Source of the DNA: JBEKZQ01 sp049509675
GTDB lineage: Bacteria; Planctomycetota; Planctomycetia; Pirellulales; Thermoguttaceae
Reading direction: 5' to 3'
DNA: 26,665 nt
NCBI GenBank assembly: GCA_049509675.1
Contig: JBEKZQ010000029.1
Coordinates: 1-26,665, forward strand
Part shown: positions 6,350 through 14,313 of the stretch, one piece after another
Layout of the letters: each line of letters opens with the position of its first letter
Numbering within the stretch: the first letter of the stretch is position 1
Notes under the pieces: model-generated
The model's database searches: none
Seen by the model: the letters and a program-made list of their open reading frames with translations, nothing else
Told to the model about the DNA's origin: nothing
Program-made: the position numbers and the translations under genes

Positions 6350-6535
6350 ATGAGACTGGACGAATTCGACCTAGAAACGGCAGCAAGGGAAGCGCGGGGC
6401 AATTGGCAGAAGTTTGATTGTTTCGGGTGGCACGATAGGCCAGAAGACTGCGAAGAGTGGGCGATTGTCTACACTCACAACCGGGATTCCGACCTGTTGG
6501 ACCAAAGCAACGCCGATGCAATCGACGAAGCGCTA
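6350..6535 (+). pseudogene. Truncated hypothetical protein (N-terminal fragment)
   Basis: A good start (GGAG eight bases before the ATG at 6350) opens a frame reading MRLDEFDLETAAREARGNWQ and then EEWAIVYTHNRDSDLLDQSN. I remember this as the N-terminus of a longer hypothetical protein on planctomycete mobile elements. After about residue 62 (AIDEAL) the frame becomes Arg/Ser-rich nonsense and stays open to 6718, overlapping the norZ start. The break is where the DUF488 fragment begins in another frame. This looks like a deletion junction. Function unknown. Confidence 0.55.
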
Positions 6536-6543
6536 GTGAGTCG

Positions 6544-6648
6544 ATTACCACGCTGGCCGACGTGCGCCGGTTCCCCGGCTCGAAGCGTCAGCCCCAGTTC
6601 GCGAAGGACAGTCTGGAAGCGTTGCTTCGCGAGGTCGGCATCGGCTAA
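6544..6648 (+). pseudogene. DUF488 gene fragment
   Basis: In frame +1 the sequence reads ITTLADVRRFPGSKRQPQF and then AKDSLEALLREVGIG before TAA. The pattern [TL]-[AV]-D-V-R-R-F-P-x-S-x-x-x-P-Q-F is the hallmark of DUF488 proteins. The first 20-25 residues of the domain and everything after GIG are missing. It is fused out of frame behind the truncated gene at 6350, so both were probably trimmed by one deletion. Confidence 0.6.
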
Positions 6649-6714
6649 GATAGCGACCAGGCGTCAGGGACTCTTCGGACGTGGAGCAAGCAATCCAGTG
6701 CATAAGGAGGCGTT

Positions 6715-9051
6715 ATGATGAATTCGTGTACCAACGGCGCCAAGCGGCGCATGGTCATCTCATCCTTGTGGCTCCAAGTGGCCATCGTAACGTTTCTTGC
6801 GGGATTCGCGGTCCTGCTTTACCTGGCCTACCGTATCCACGCGGAACCACCTCCGATTCCCGGGCGCGTGGTTGCCGCAGATGGTAGCACGCTCTTCACC
6901 GGCGACGACATCATGGCCGGTCAGCACATCTTTCAGAAGTATGGGCTGATGCAATACGGCACGATCTTCGGGCATGGTGCTTACCTGGGACCGGATTTCA
7001 CGGCCCAGTATCTGCATGAAGCGGCCAACGCGATGGTCGATTTTCATTGTGGCCGGGGGCACGCCGAGGCTGAGGCCCACGAACTGACGAGCAAAGAGCT
7101 GAAGCAAAATCGCTTCGATCCGCAGTCCGATGTCCTCCATTACACGGCCAGTCAGGCCAATGCCTTTCATCAGCTTGCCAAGTTCTATACGCGCTATTTC
7201 GGCCCCGTGACGGAGCAGACCGGATTGCGGCGGCCGGCCATTACGGATGGGGACGAGATCCATCGGTTGACGGCCTACTTCGCCTGGTCGGCATGGGCGG
7301 CAGCCGCCACTCGGCCTGGCACCGCATACTCCTATACCAACAACTGGCCGTCCGAGCCGATGGCCGCCAACACGCCGACCGCCGAAGCGATCCTCTGGAG
7401 CACGCTGAGCCTGATTACGCTGTTGGGTGGAACGGGGTTGATGCTCTTCGTCGTCGGACGCTGGGATTTGCTGGGCTGGCATCGGGCCGATGAAGAGCGG
7501 CCGGGCCGACGCTTGCGGTTCCGCCCGCCGGAGGAAGTCCGCCTCGCGCCCGCCCAGCGCGCCACGGCCTGGTATTTCCTGGTGATTGCCGGGCTGTTCC
7601 TCTTGCAAGGGATGTTGGGAGCGGCCAACGCCCATTATCATGTCGAGCCGGGCGGTTTCTACGGTCTGAACCTGGGCGAGTTGCTGCCTTACAACCTGTC
7701 GCGCATGTGGCACGTTCAGTTGGCGCTGTTCTTTGTCGCTGCCAGTTACCTCGCCATGGGGATCTTCCTGGCCCCGATGATCGCCCGACGCGAGCCCAAG
7801 CACCAGGAGAAACTGGCGTTGCTCCTGTTCGGCGCATTGGTGGTGGTTGTCGTCGGGAGTCTCCTGGGCGAGGCGGCCAGCCTCAAGGGCATCATCCCCA
7901 CCGGCGGCCCTTGGTTCTGGATCGGCACTCAGGGCTGGGAGTACCTTGATCTCGGGCGCATTTGGCAGATCCTGCTGACCATCGGCATGTTCTTCTGGGT
8001 CGTCATTCTCGTGCGCGGACTGTGGAGCCGCTTGCGGGACGAACATCCGGGCAATCTGCCTTACCTGTTTCTCTACAGTGCGCTGTCCATCCCGCTTTTC
8101 TATGCCGTAGGCATGGTCTTCGGCAAGAACGTCAACTTCGCCGTGATGGACTTCTGGCGGTTCTGGGTGGTTCACCTCTGGGTCGAGGATTTCCTGGAAC
8201 TGTTCACGACCATCATGGTGGCGTACATCTACGTTCTCTTGGGCGTGGTTCGTCCGGCCACGGCCGCCCGCGTCGTCTATCTCGACATCATCCTCTATTC
8301 CATTGGCGGCGTGATCGGCACGATGCATCATCTTTACTTCAGTGGCGCGCCTGCGATCCACATGGCGATGGGGGCCGTCTTCTCCGCCATGGAAGTGATC
8401 CCGCTGGTGCTCCTGACCTTTGAGGCATGGCGGTTCATGCGTCTGGGCGCGCAGCAGAGATCAAGCTCGGTCATCGGCACCACAAGCACTGCCTTTCCGC
8501 ACAAGTGGGCCGTGATGTTCCTCATCGCCGTGGGCTTCTGGAACTTCCTGGGCGCCGGGGTGTTCGGTTTCCTCATCAACCTGCCCATCGTGAGCTATTA
8601 CGAAATCGGCACCGCCTTCACGGCCAATCACGCCCACGGGGCGCTGATGGGGGTGTACGGCATGCTGGCGATAGGCTTCTTCATGTTCGTCGCCCGACAC
8701 TTCATTCGACCCGACCGGGGTTCCGAGCGGGCGATGAAGCTCTCGTTCTGGGGCCTGAACGTCGGCCTGGCATTGATGCTGTGTGCCAATCTGATTCCGA
8801 TGGGCGGGCTACAACTCTACGATGCCGTCCAGCACGGCTATTGGCACGCCAGGCAGCCGGAGTTCTTTTCGCAGCCGTGGTGCCGCGTCATCGAGTGGGG
8901 TCGGATGCCCGGCGACTTGATTTTCCTCTTCGTCGGTATCCTGCCGGTGGTCTATCTGGCGTTTCGCATGTTCGCCGCGCGACGGCGCTATGCGAGACTT
9001 CCGGCCGAGACCACCACCGAGGAGTTTACGCAGTGGTACGAGGAGGCATGA
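6715..9051 (+). CDS. norZ: Quinol-dependent nitric oxide reductase (qNOR, NorZ type)
   Basis: The 778-residue integral membrane protein is a single-subunit heme-copper oxidase relative that reduces 2 NO to N2O with electrons from quinol. An N-terminal helix (15-40) leads to a periplasmic domain (45-220) replacing the cytochrome c subunit, which has no CxxCH as expected for qNOR. The catalytic core has about 12 helices. Ligands visible are H333 (MWHVQLALFF) and H641 for low-spin heme b, H639 for heme b3 (TANHAHGALMG), and H487, H538 and H539 for FeB (VVHLWVEDF, GTMHHLYFSG). Key glutamates are E491 and E560. The ligand set is complete, so it should be active. AAGGAGG at 6704-6710 fits the second ATG (6718) better than the first. 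No nir or nos gene is near, which suggests NO detoxification. Confidence 0.93.
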   Translation: MMNSCTNGAKRRMVISSLWLQVAIVTFLAGFAVLLYLAYRIHAEPPPIPGRVVAADGSTLFTGDDIMAGQHIFQKYGLMQYGTIFGHGAYLGPDFTAQYLHEAANAMVDFHCGRGHAEAEAHELTSKELKQNRFDPQSDVLHYTASQANAFHQLAKFYTRYFGPVTEQTGLRRPAITDGDEIHRLTAYFAWSAWAAAATRPGTAYSYTNNWPSEPMAANTPTAEAILWSTLSLITLLGGTGLMLFVVGRWDLLGWHRADEERPGRRLRFRPPEEVRLAPAQRATAWYFLVIAGLFLLQGMLGAANAHYHVEPGGFYGLNLGELLPYNLSRMWHVQLALFFVAASYLAMGIFLAPMIARREPKHQEKLALLLFGALVVVVVGSLLGEAASLKGIIPTGGPWFWIGTQGWEYLDLGRIWQILLTIGMFFWVVILVRGLWSRLRDEHPGNLPYLFLYSALSIPLFYAVGMVFGKNVNFAVMDFWRFWVVHLWVEDFLELFTTIMVAYIYVLLGVVRPATAARVVYLDIILYSIGGVIGTMHHLYFSGAPAIHMAMGAVFSAMEVIPLVLLTFEAWRFMRLGAQQRSSSVIGTTSTAFPHKWAVMFLIAVGFWNFLGAGVFGFLINLPIVSYYEIGTAFTANHAHGALMGVYGMLAIGFFMFVARHFIRPDRGSERAMKLSFWGLNVGLALMLCANLIPMGGLQLYDAVQHGYWHARQPEFFSQPWCRVIEWGRMPGDLIFLFVGILPVVYLAFRMFAARRRYARLPAETTTEEFTQWYEEA

Positions 9052-9264
9052 GCCGCAAGGCCCCCACGTTGCGTCTGCTCGACAGTGTCGAGTTGCGGCC
9101 GCCAGGGGCGAGGTGGTAGAGGCGACGGCCTGGACGCGGAGGCCTTGACCCGCGCCGAGGTCCAGTCGCGGCTGCAACTCTGGCAGCAGGGTGCAAGCCA
9201 TGTCAAGGCGCTCCAGAAGTTGCTTGTCCAACAGAAGGCCGAACTCCGTACCAAGGCGTCCTGA
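9048..9264 (+). pseudogene. Small broken reading frame after norZ
   Basis: An ATG overlapping the norZ stop (ATGA) opens a 23-codon frame (MSRKAPTLRLLDSVELRPPG). In another frame the DNA continues with a protein-like helical segment (GLDAEALTRAEVQSRLQLWQ, then HVKALQKLLVQQKAELRTKA) ending at TGA 9264. One base of shift would join the two into a protein of about 70 residues. It is either a frameshifted small gene or chance. I do not recognise the family. Confidence 0.35.
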
Positions 9265-9282
9265 TGATTCCCGCCGCGCTCG

Positions 9283-9311
9283 GTGCAGGTGTGCCCTGGA
9301 GCGGCTACAAT
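9283..9311 (+). promoter_or_regulatory. Weak promoter candidate for the discoidin-sulfatase pair
   Basis: TACAAT (9306-9311) is a good -10 box, but the -35 position (GTGCAG, 9283-9288) is poor. It would leave a leader of about 165 nt before the discoidin gene. The frame is also open from an ATG at 9316, but that stretch (MTDQGRPAKPDPRQENRR) does not look like a protein start. No other feature is seen in 9265-9475. Confidence 0.3.
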
Positions 9312-9475
9312 GCGGGATGACCGATCAGGGCCGGCCTGCGAAACCGGATCCTCGGCAAGAAAATCGGCGGGCCGACTGGAATTCCACGCAGCCCTTGGCT
9401 AACATGGGGGAAGTCGTTACCCGGAGCATGTCCGTGCGAAGTCCGGACGGGCAATGTTGCACAAGGAATCCGAGC

Positions 9476-10015
9476 ATGGCCGGTGCCACGATGAATCACC
9501 GCGGGATCGCACGGGCGGCATGTTCGGTAGTCCTGGCTCTTTCCTTCCTCTCCTGCGTGCGCGTTCCAACCTGCACCGCCGACCCGGGCAATCTTGCCTT
9601 GAACAAGCCGGCGTGCAGCTCCTCGGTTGAGAACGATGAACATAGCGCGGCCCGAGCCAACGACGGCGATCCGGATACCTGTTGGCGTGCCGATGACGAA
9701 CCCGAGGGCGGGCCGGAGTGGTGGCAGGTCGATCTGCAGAGACCTTTCGACCTTTCCGGTTGCCAGATCCGCTGGCCCTTCGATGGAAAGAGGTATCGGT
9801 ACAAAGTCGAAGGCTCGGCCGACCGGAAGAACTGGTCCCTCCTGAGCGATCAGACAAACAGCACCGCCACGTCGCGGGTCCACGACCTGAAGTTCCAGAA
9901 AGCCGGACAAGTACGTTACGTGAAGATCACGGTGACGGGTCTTGACGAAGGCTGCTGGGTGAGCATTTGTGAAGTCAAAGTATTCGGCCTCAATCAGGCT
10001 ACAGGAGCACCATGA
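9476..10015 (+). CDS. Secreted discoidin (F5/8 type C) domain protein
   Basis: The 179-residue protein has a signal peptide (about 1-35, ACSVVLALSFLSCVRVPTCT) followed by one F5/8 type C/discoidin-like carbohydrate-binding domain. Typical elements are NLALNKPACSSS, ANDGDPDTCWRAD, WWQVDLQRPFDLSG and the closing RYVKITVTGLDEGCWVSICE. The ATG at 9476 has AAGGA eight bases upstream; a second ATG at 9491 is possible. The stop overlaps the sulfatase ATG by four bases (ATGATGA), so the two are coupled. A stand-alone sugar-binding domain translated with a sulfatase suggests it docks the enzyme or its glycan at the cell surface. Confidence 0.8.
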   Translation: MAGATMNHRGIARAACSVVLALSFLSCVRVPTCTADPGNLALNKPACSSSVENDEHSAARANDGDPDTCWRADDEPEGGPEWWQVDLQRPFDLSGCQIRWPFDGKRYRYKVEGSADRKNWSLLSDQTNSTATSRVHDLKFQKAGQVRYVKITVTGLDEGCWVSICEVKVFGLNQATGAP

Positions 10016-11823
10016 TGAAAGTCGCAGTTGCGTTCGCCTTCCTATTGCTTTGCGTCGTATGCGGCCCGGCCATGGCCGCCGGGCCGGCCAAGCCCAACAT
10101 CATCTTTGTCCTTGCCGATGATCTGGGTATCGACGGCGTCAGTTGCTACGGCGCGGACAAGCACCGGACGCCGCACATCGACACCCTGGCGGCATCCGGC
10201 CTGCGCTTCCAGACGTGCTACGCATCACCCTTGTGCGGGCCGTCGCGCTGTCTGCTGATGACCGGGCGGTACGCGTTTCGCAGCGGCGGCTTGACCAACC
10301 AGTCGTGGCGCGGCGGCGGGCCGGGAGCGAAGTCGGCCGATGAATACCCCATGGCCAGGCTCCTGAAGCGGGCCGGCTATGCCACGGGACAGGCCGGCAA
10401 ATGGCGACAGTTGGGCGAGTTGCCGGGCGACTGGGGTTTTGACGAATACCTCACCGACAACACGGCCAGCGGCTGGTATTGGGAAACGAAGTTCAACAAG
10501 AACGGCCGGGTCCTGAACCTCCCCGAAGGGACGTATGGCCCCGATGTCATCCAGGACTTCACCGTCGATTTCATCCGGCGGCACAAGGACAAGCCGTTCT
10601 TTTTCTACTACGCGATGCACCTGGTGCATAAGCCCACCCTGCGCACGCCGGACACGGTGCAAGGCACGAAGAATATTGACAAGCTTTACGACGACAACAT
10701 CCGCTACATGGACAAACAGCTTGGGGCGCTCGTCGCCGAGTTGGACAGGCTGGGGCTGCGCCAGAACACGTTGCTCCTCTTCTCCGGCGACAACGGCACT
10801 GCCGCCGGTTACCCCGCCCCCGTTCACGGCCGCATGATCAACGGCTGGAAAGGCAGTATGCTGGAGGGCGGATCGCGGGTCCCGTTCATGGCAAGCTGGC
10901 CCGCCGTGACGCCCGCGGGAAAAGTGCTCGACGACATCGTGAGTTTTGCGGATCCGTACGCCACGTTCGCCGAACTGGCCGGCGTCAAGCCGCCCGGAGG
11001 TTTCAAGACCGATGGTGAGAGTTTCGCCCGGCAACTCCGCGGCGAGCCGGGCAAGCCCCGCGCGTGGGCCTACGTCCAGCTTGGCGCCCGCTGGTACGTG
11101 CGCGAGCCGGGATTCAAGATGAGCGAGGCGGGAACGCTCTTCGACATGCGCGACGCCCCGTTCGTCGAGACGCCTGTTGCTCCCTCAGCCGATACGGACC
11201 AGAGCAGAGCCGCGCGGCAGCGCCTCTCCGCGGCCTTGGCGGAACTCAACCCTGCCGGTGGCAAGACGGACCGAGACGGTGACGGCCCCCGCAACAACAA
11301 GCGTGCCGACTTTTCCGGCTTGGCCCGCGCGGTCGGCCCGTGGAAATCGGGTGATGCTTTGCCAAGCACGCAGGCGCCGAACATTGCCCGGAAGGCATTG
11401 GAGATATCGGCGGAGATTGAGCCGACCGGAGCCGAAGGCGTGATCGTGACGCAAGGCGGCGCCGCGCGCGGTTATGCCATCTACCTCACCGATGGGAAAC
11501 TCGCGTTTGCCGTCCGCGAAAACGGCGATCTGACAACGATCGTCGCAAGAGACCCGCTGGGCAACGGCCATTTCTTAGTGCAGGCAACCCTCCATGCGGA
11601 TGGTGCGTTGGTTCTTCTGGTAGATGGAAAACAAGTGGCCGCGGGCAAGGCCGCCGGCCTGATCCCGCAGCAGCCGAAGGCGGGGTTTTCGGTCGGCACG
11701 GCCGGCCTTGGCGCGGTTGGCAACTATGTTGCTCCCAACCCTTTCCATGGGAAGATAACCGACGTGCGAGTCAAGACTCCCGCCGTCCATGAGGTGACCG
11801 GCGCAAAGAAAAAGGAAAACTGA
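10012..11823 (+). CDS. Secreted sulfatase with C-terminal LamG-like domain
   Basis: The 603-residue protein has a signal peptide ending near AMAA (23), then the alkaline-phosphatase-like sulfatase fold (PNIIFVLADDLG with metal-binding D36 and D37). The formylglycine signature C75-G-P-S-R79 lies in SPLCGPSRCLLMTGRY, so it is a type I Cys sulfatase needing an FGE. The fold ends near 415. Residues 440-595 form a second domain resembling a LamG/concanavalin jelly roll (LEISAEIEPTGAEGVIVTQG, LVLLVDGKQVAAG, FHGKITDVRVKTP), probably for glycan binding. It hydrolyses sulfate esters, likely of polysaccharides. AGGAG precedes the start. ATG 10012 or 10015 could initiate. Confidence 0.92.
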   Translation: MMKVAVAFAFLLLCVVCGPAMAAGPAKPNIIFVLADDLGIDGVSCYGADKHRTPHIDTLAASGLRFQTCYASPLCGPSRCLLMTGRYAFRSGGLTNQSWRGGGPGAKSADEYPMARLLKRAGYATGQAGKWRQLGELPGDWGFDEYLTDNTASGWYWETKFNKNGRVLNLPEGTYGPDVIQDFTVDFIRRHKDKPFFFYYAMHLVHKPTLRTPDTVQGTKNIDKLYDDNIRYMDKQLGALVAELDRLGLRQNTLLLFSGDNGTAAGYPAPVHGRMINGWKGSMLEGGSRVPFMASWPAVTPAGKVLDDIVSFADPYATFAELAGVKPPGGFKTDGESFARQLRGEPGKPRAWAYVQLGARWYVREPGFKMSEAGTLFDMRDAPFVETPVAPSADTDQSRAARQRLSAALAELNPAGGKTDRDGDGPRNNKRADFSGLARAVGPWKSGDALPSTQAPNIARKALEISAEIEPTGAEGVIVTQGGAARGYAIYLTDGKLAFAVRENGDLTTIVARDPLGNGHFLVQATLHADGALVLLVDGKQVAAGKAAGLIPQQPKAGFSVGTAGLGAVGNYVAPNPFHGKITDVRVKTPAVHEVTGAKKKEN

Positions 11824-11873
11824 TCAAGAAGAAACGTACCTCCAGCCGCTGCCGACAGGAGAACTGCGAAGTC

Positions 11874-11948
11874 GGGGTCTGGTCCATTTTTCGGCTGATA
11901 GGCATTGCCATTTGGCCGAGCTTATGACCGAAAACATGGACCTGACCC
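11874..11948 (+). repeat. REP-like palindromic element, family 2, copy 1
   Basis: About 75 nt bounded by imperfect inverted arms. The left arm is GGTCTGGTCCATTTTTCGG and the right arm CCGAAAACATGGACCTGACC. A second copy of nearly the same length lies inverted at 17842-17916 with a different centre, and a partial relative is at 20786-20834. A 14-nt string (CAGGAGAACTGCGA) just before this copy (11856-11869) is repeated at 20786-20799. It lies between the sulfatase and GH92 genes. Confidence 0.75.
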
Positions 11949-12005
11949 ATTCGCGCCAGGCTCAAGATTACCAAGCCAACCCTGATGACAAGGAGATTTA
12001 CCGCC

Positions 12006-14306
12006 ATGAGATTCCTGACGATTTGTGTTGTTTCCACTGCCTTCTGTGCGTGGCTGGCCGTGCCCGATGGGTGCCTGGCGGGCGAGCCTATGCCGCTGGC
12101 GTCCGCCCACCCCATGACCGGAACTGCGACTTTCGGGCACACCTATCCGGGCGCAACCGTTCCGTTCGGCATGGTGCAGCTCAGCCCTGACACCGGACTG
12201 TCCGGGTGGGAACACTGCTCCGGGTATCACTATGAGGACAAGGCAATCCTCGGTTTCAGCCATAACCACCTGAGCGGGACGGGTTGCCCCGACTTGGGCG
12301 ACATCCGCATTACTCCGTTGGGCCCCACGCCGCCGCCGCAGAACAAGGAAGGATACCTTTGCCCGTTCTCTCACGAGGATGAAGTCGCTCGGCCCGGCTA
12401 CTACAGCGTCGTCTTGCAGAATCCCAAGGTGAAGGTCGAGTTGACGGCGACCGCCCACGCCGGGTTCCACAAGTACAGCTTTTCCGGCGACCAGACAGCG
12501 AGCCTGGTCTTCGACCTGTTTCGCGGCATTTCGAACGACCCGGCCGGCGACACCATGGAAGGCGCCGTGGTGGCAGAGAAGGACAACGTGCTGAGCGGTT
12601 ATCGCCGCAGCAAAGGCTGGGCGGCCGACAAGACCTGCTTCTTCGTGGCCGAGTTTTCCAGACCTTTCGATGGCTTGGGCATCACGGTCGATGGCAAGCC
12701 CGTCGAGGGCAAGCAGGGCAAGGGCGTGCGGGTCACGGCTCGCATCGGCTACAAGAATTTCCGGGAGCCGATCCTGGTGAAGGTGGGCATTTCCGGAGTG
12801 AGCGTCGAGGGGGCCCGCAAGAACCTGGCCGCCGAGATCCCCGCCTGGGATTTCCAGGGGACGATCGCCGCCGCTGCCGCGAGTTGGAACGACGTGCTGG
12901 GCCGCATTGAGATCGAGGCCATCGACCCGGCCACGCGCGAGGTCTTCTACACCGCGCTCTACCACGCCTGCATGGCCCCCACGCTCTACAACGACGCAGA
13001 CGGCAGCTATCGCGGATTGGACCACAAGGTCCATGGCCGGCAAGGTTTTCAGAACTACTGCACATTTTCGTTGTGGGACACGTTTCGGGCGGAGCACGCG
13101 ATGCTGACGATCCTGCAACCCCAGCGGGTCGACGACTTCATCGGCACCATGCTGGCCCATTACCGGCAGTTCGGCCAGCACGCGCTGCCGGTCTGGTCGC
13201 TCGCCGGCAACGAGACCTGGTGCATGATCGGCAACCACGCGATCCCGGTGATCGCCGAGGCCTACGCCAAGGGATTCCGCCGCTACGACGTGGAAGCCGT
13301 CTACCAGGCGATGCGCGATGCCTTGATGCAGGACCGCAACCTCATGGGCGAGTACCGCGCCAAGGGATATGTCCCGTCCAGCACGGACACCACCACGCCG
13401 CGGGGCGAGCAGAACCAATCCGTCTCGCGAACGCTGGAGTATGCCTACGACGACTGGTGCCTGGGCCGCATGGCCCAACTGCTGGGAAAGACGGCAGACG
13501 CCAGGCTCTTCCTCGCCCGGTCGGAAAGCTACCGCAACGTGTTCGACCCAAGCGTGGGATTCATGCGCGGCAAGCTGCCCGACGGCAAGTGGCGCGAGCC
13601 GTTCAGCGCCTATCAACTATTCTGGGCCGATTACACCGAGGCCACGGCCTGGCAGTACAGTTTCTTCGTGCCGCAGAACGTGCCGGCGCTGATTCGCTTG
13701 ATGGGCGGCGACCAGGCGTTCGTCGCCAGGATCGACCGGATGTTCACCGACAATACTCCGATCGTCGCCGCCGAGACTCCCGACATCACCGGGCTGATCG
13801 GCCAATACGTCCAGGGCAACGAACCCGACCATCACGCGGCCTACCTGTACAACTACGCCGGCGCGCCGTGGAAGACGCAAGCCCGCATCCGCCAGGTGAT
13901 GACCAGCCTGTACCTCAACGCCGTGGACGGACTGTGCGGCAACGACGACTGCGGCCAGATGTCGGCATGGTACGTGCTGAGCGCCTTGGGGTTCTATCCC
14001 GTCAACCCGACCTCGTGCGTCTACGTGATCGGCAGCCCGCTGGTCAGCAAGGCGACGATCCACCTCGATCCGCGCTACCACAAGGGGCGGACCTTTACCA
14101 TCATCGCGGAAAACAATTCGCTGCAGAACATGTATGTGCAGTCGGCGACCCTCAACGGCAAGCCCTTGACGCGATCCTGGTTTACCCACGCTGAACTGGC
14201 GGCCGGCGGTGAGTTGGTCCTGAAGATGGGTCGGAAACCGAACGCAGCGTGGGGGCTGCGTCCCGAAGATCGCCCGCCCGTGATAGCCCCGGAAGGAAGG
14301 CGGTAA
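12006..14306 (+). CDS. Secreted GH92 family alpha-mannosidase
   Basis: The 766-residue protein is a full-length glycoside hydrolase family 92 enzyme, a Ca-dependent exo-alpha-mannosidase that inverts configuration. A signal peptide covers about 1-26. Hallmarks are GTATFGHTYPGATVPFGMVQ, GFSHNHLSGTGCPDLGDI, SLWDTFRAEHAMLTI, E545 in DYTEATAWQYSFF (candidate acid), GNEPDHHAAYLYNYAG with E606, and GNDDCGQMSAWYVLSALGFY (D647, D648, base region). The linkage specificity cannot be read safely; most relatives cut alpha-1,2 or alpha-1,3 mannose. AAGGAG ten bases upstream fixes ATG 12006. It follows the sulfatase on the same strand after a REP element and converges with the URO-D-like gene 7 nt away. 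Confidence 0.93.
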   Translation: MRFLTICVVSTAFCAWLAVPDGCLAGEPMPLASAHPMTGTATFGHTYPGATVPFGMVQLSPDTGLSGWEHCSGYHYEDKAILGFSHNHLSGTGCPDLGDIRITPLGPTPPPQNKEGYLCPFSHEDEVARPGYYSVVLQNPKVKVELTATAHAGFHKYSFSGDQTASLVFDLFRGISNDPAGDTMEGAVVAEKDNVLSGYRRSKGWAADKTCFFVAEFSRPFDGLGITVDGKPVEGKQGKGVRVTARIGYKNFREPILVKVGISGVSVEGARKNLAAEIPAWDFQGTIAAAAASWNDVLGRIEIEAIDPATREVFYTALYHACMAPTLYNDADGSYRGLDHKVHGRQGFQNYCTFSLWDTFRAEHAMLTILQPQRVDDFIGTMLAHYRQFGQHALPVWSLAGNETWCMIGNHAIPVIAEAYAKGFRRYDVEAVYQAMRDALMQDRNLMGEYRAKGYVPSSTDTTTPRGEQNQSVSRTLEYAYDDWCLGRMAQLLGKTADARLFLARSESYRNVFDPSVGFMRGKLPDGKWREPFSAYQLFWADYTEATAWQYSFFVPQNVPALIRLMGGDQAFVARIDRMFTDNTPIVAAETPDITGLIGQYVQGNEPDHHAAYLYNYAGAPWKTQARIRQVMTSLYLNAVDGLCGNDDCGQMSAWYVLSALGFYPVNPTSCVYVIGSPLVSKATIHLDPRYHKGRTFTIIAENNSLQNMYVQSATLNGKPLTRSWFTHAELAAGGELVLKMGRKPNAAWGLRPEDRPPVIAPEGRR

Positions 14307-14313
14307 TGAACGT

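Noticed and set aside
6760..8361. Long minus-strand frame (533 codons) opposite norZ
   Set aside because: It is a shadow of the qNOR gene. Its translation is rich in His/Arg/Gln/Glu without domain pattern, while the plus frame carries all the heme ligands.
6715..9051. NO dismutase instead of NO reductase
   Set aside because: The FeB ligands H487, H538 and H539 and the key glutamates are all present, whereas dismutases alter this site.
11922..13616. Minus-strand frame of 564 codons opposite GH92
   Set aside because: The GH92 signature residues are all in the plus frame, so this is antisense shadow.
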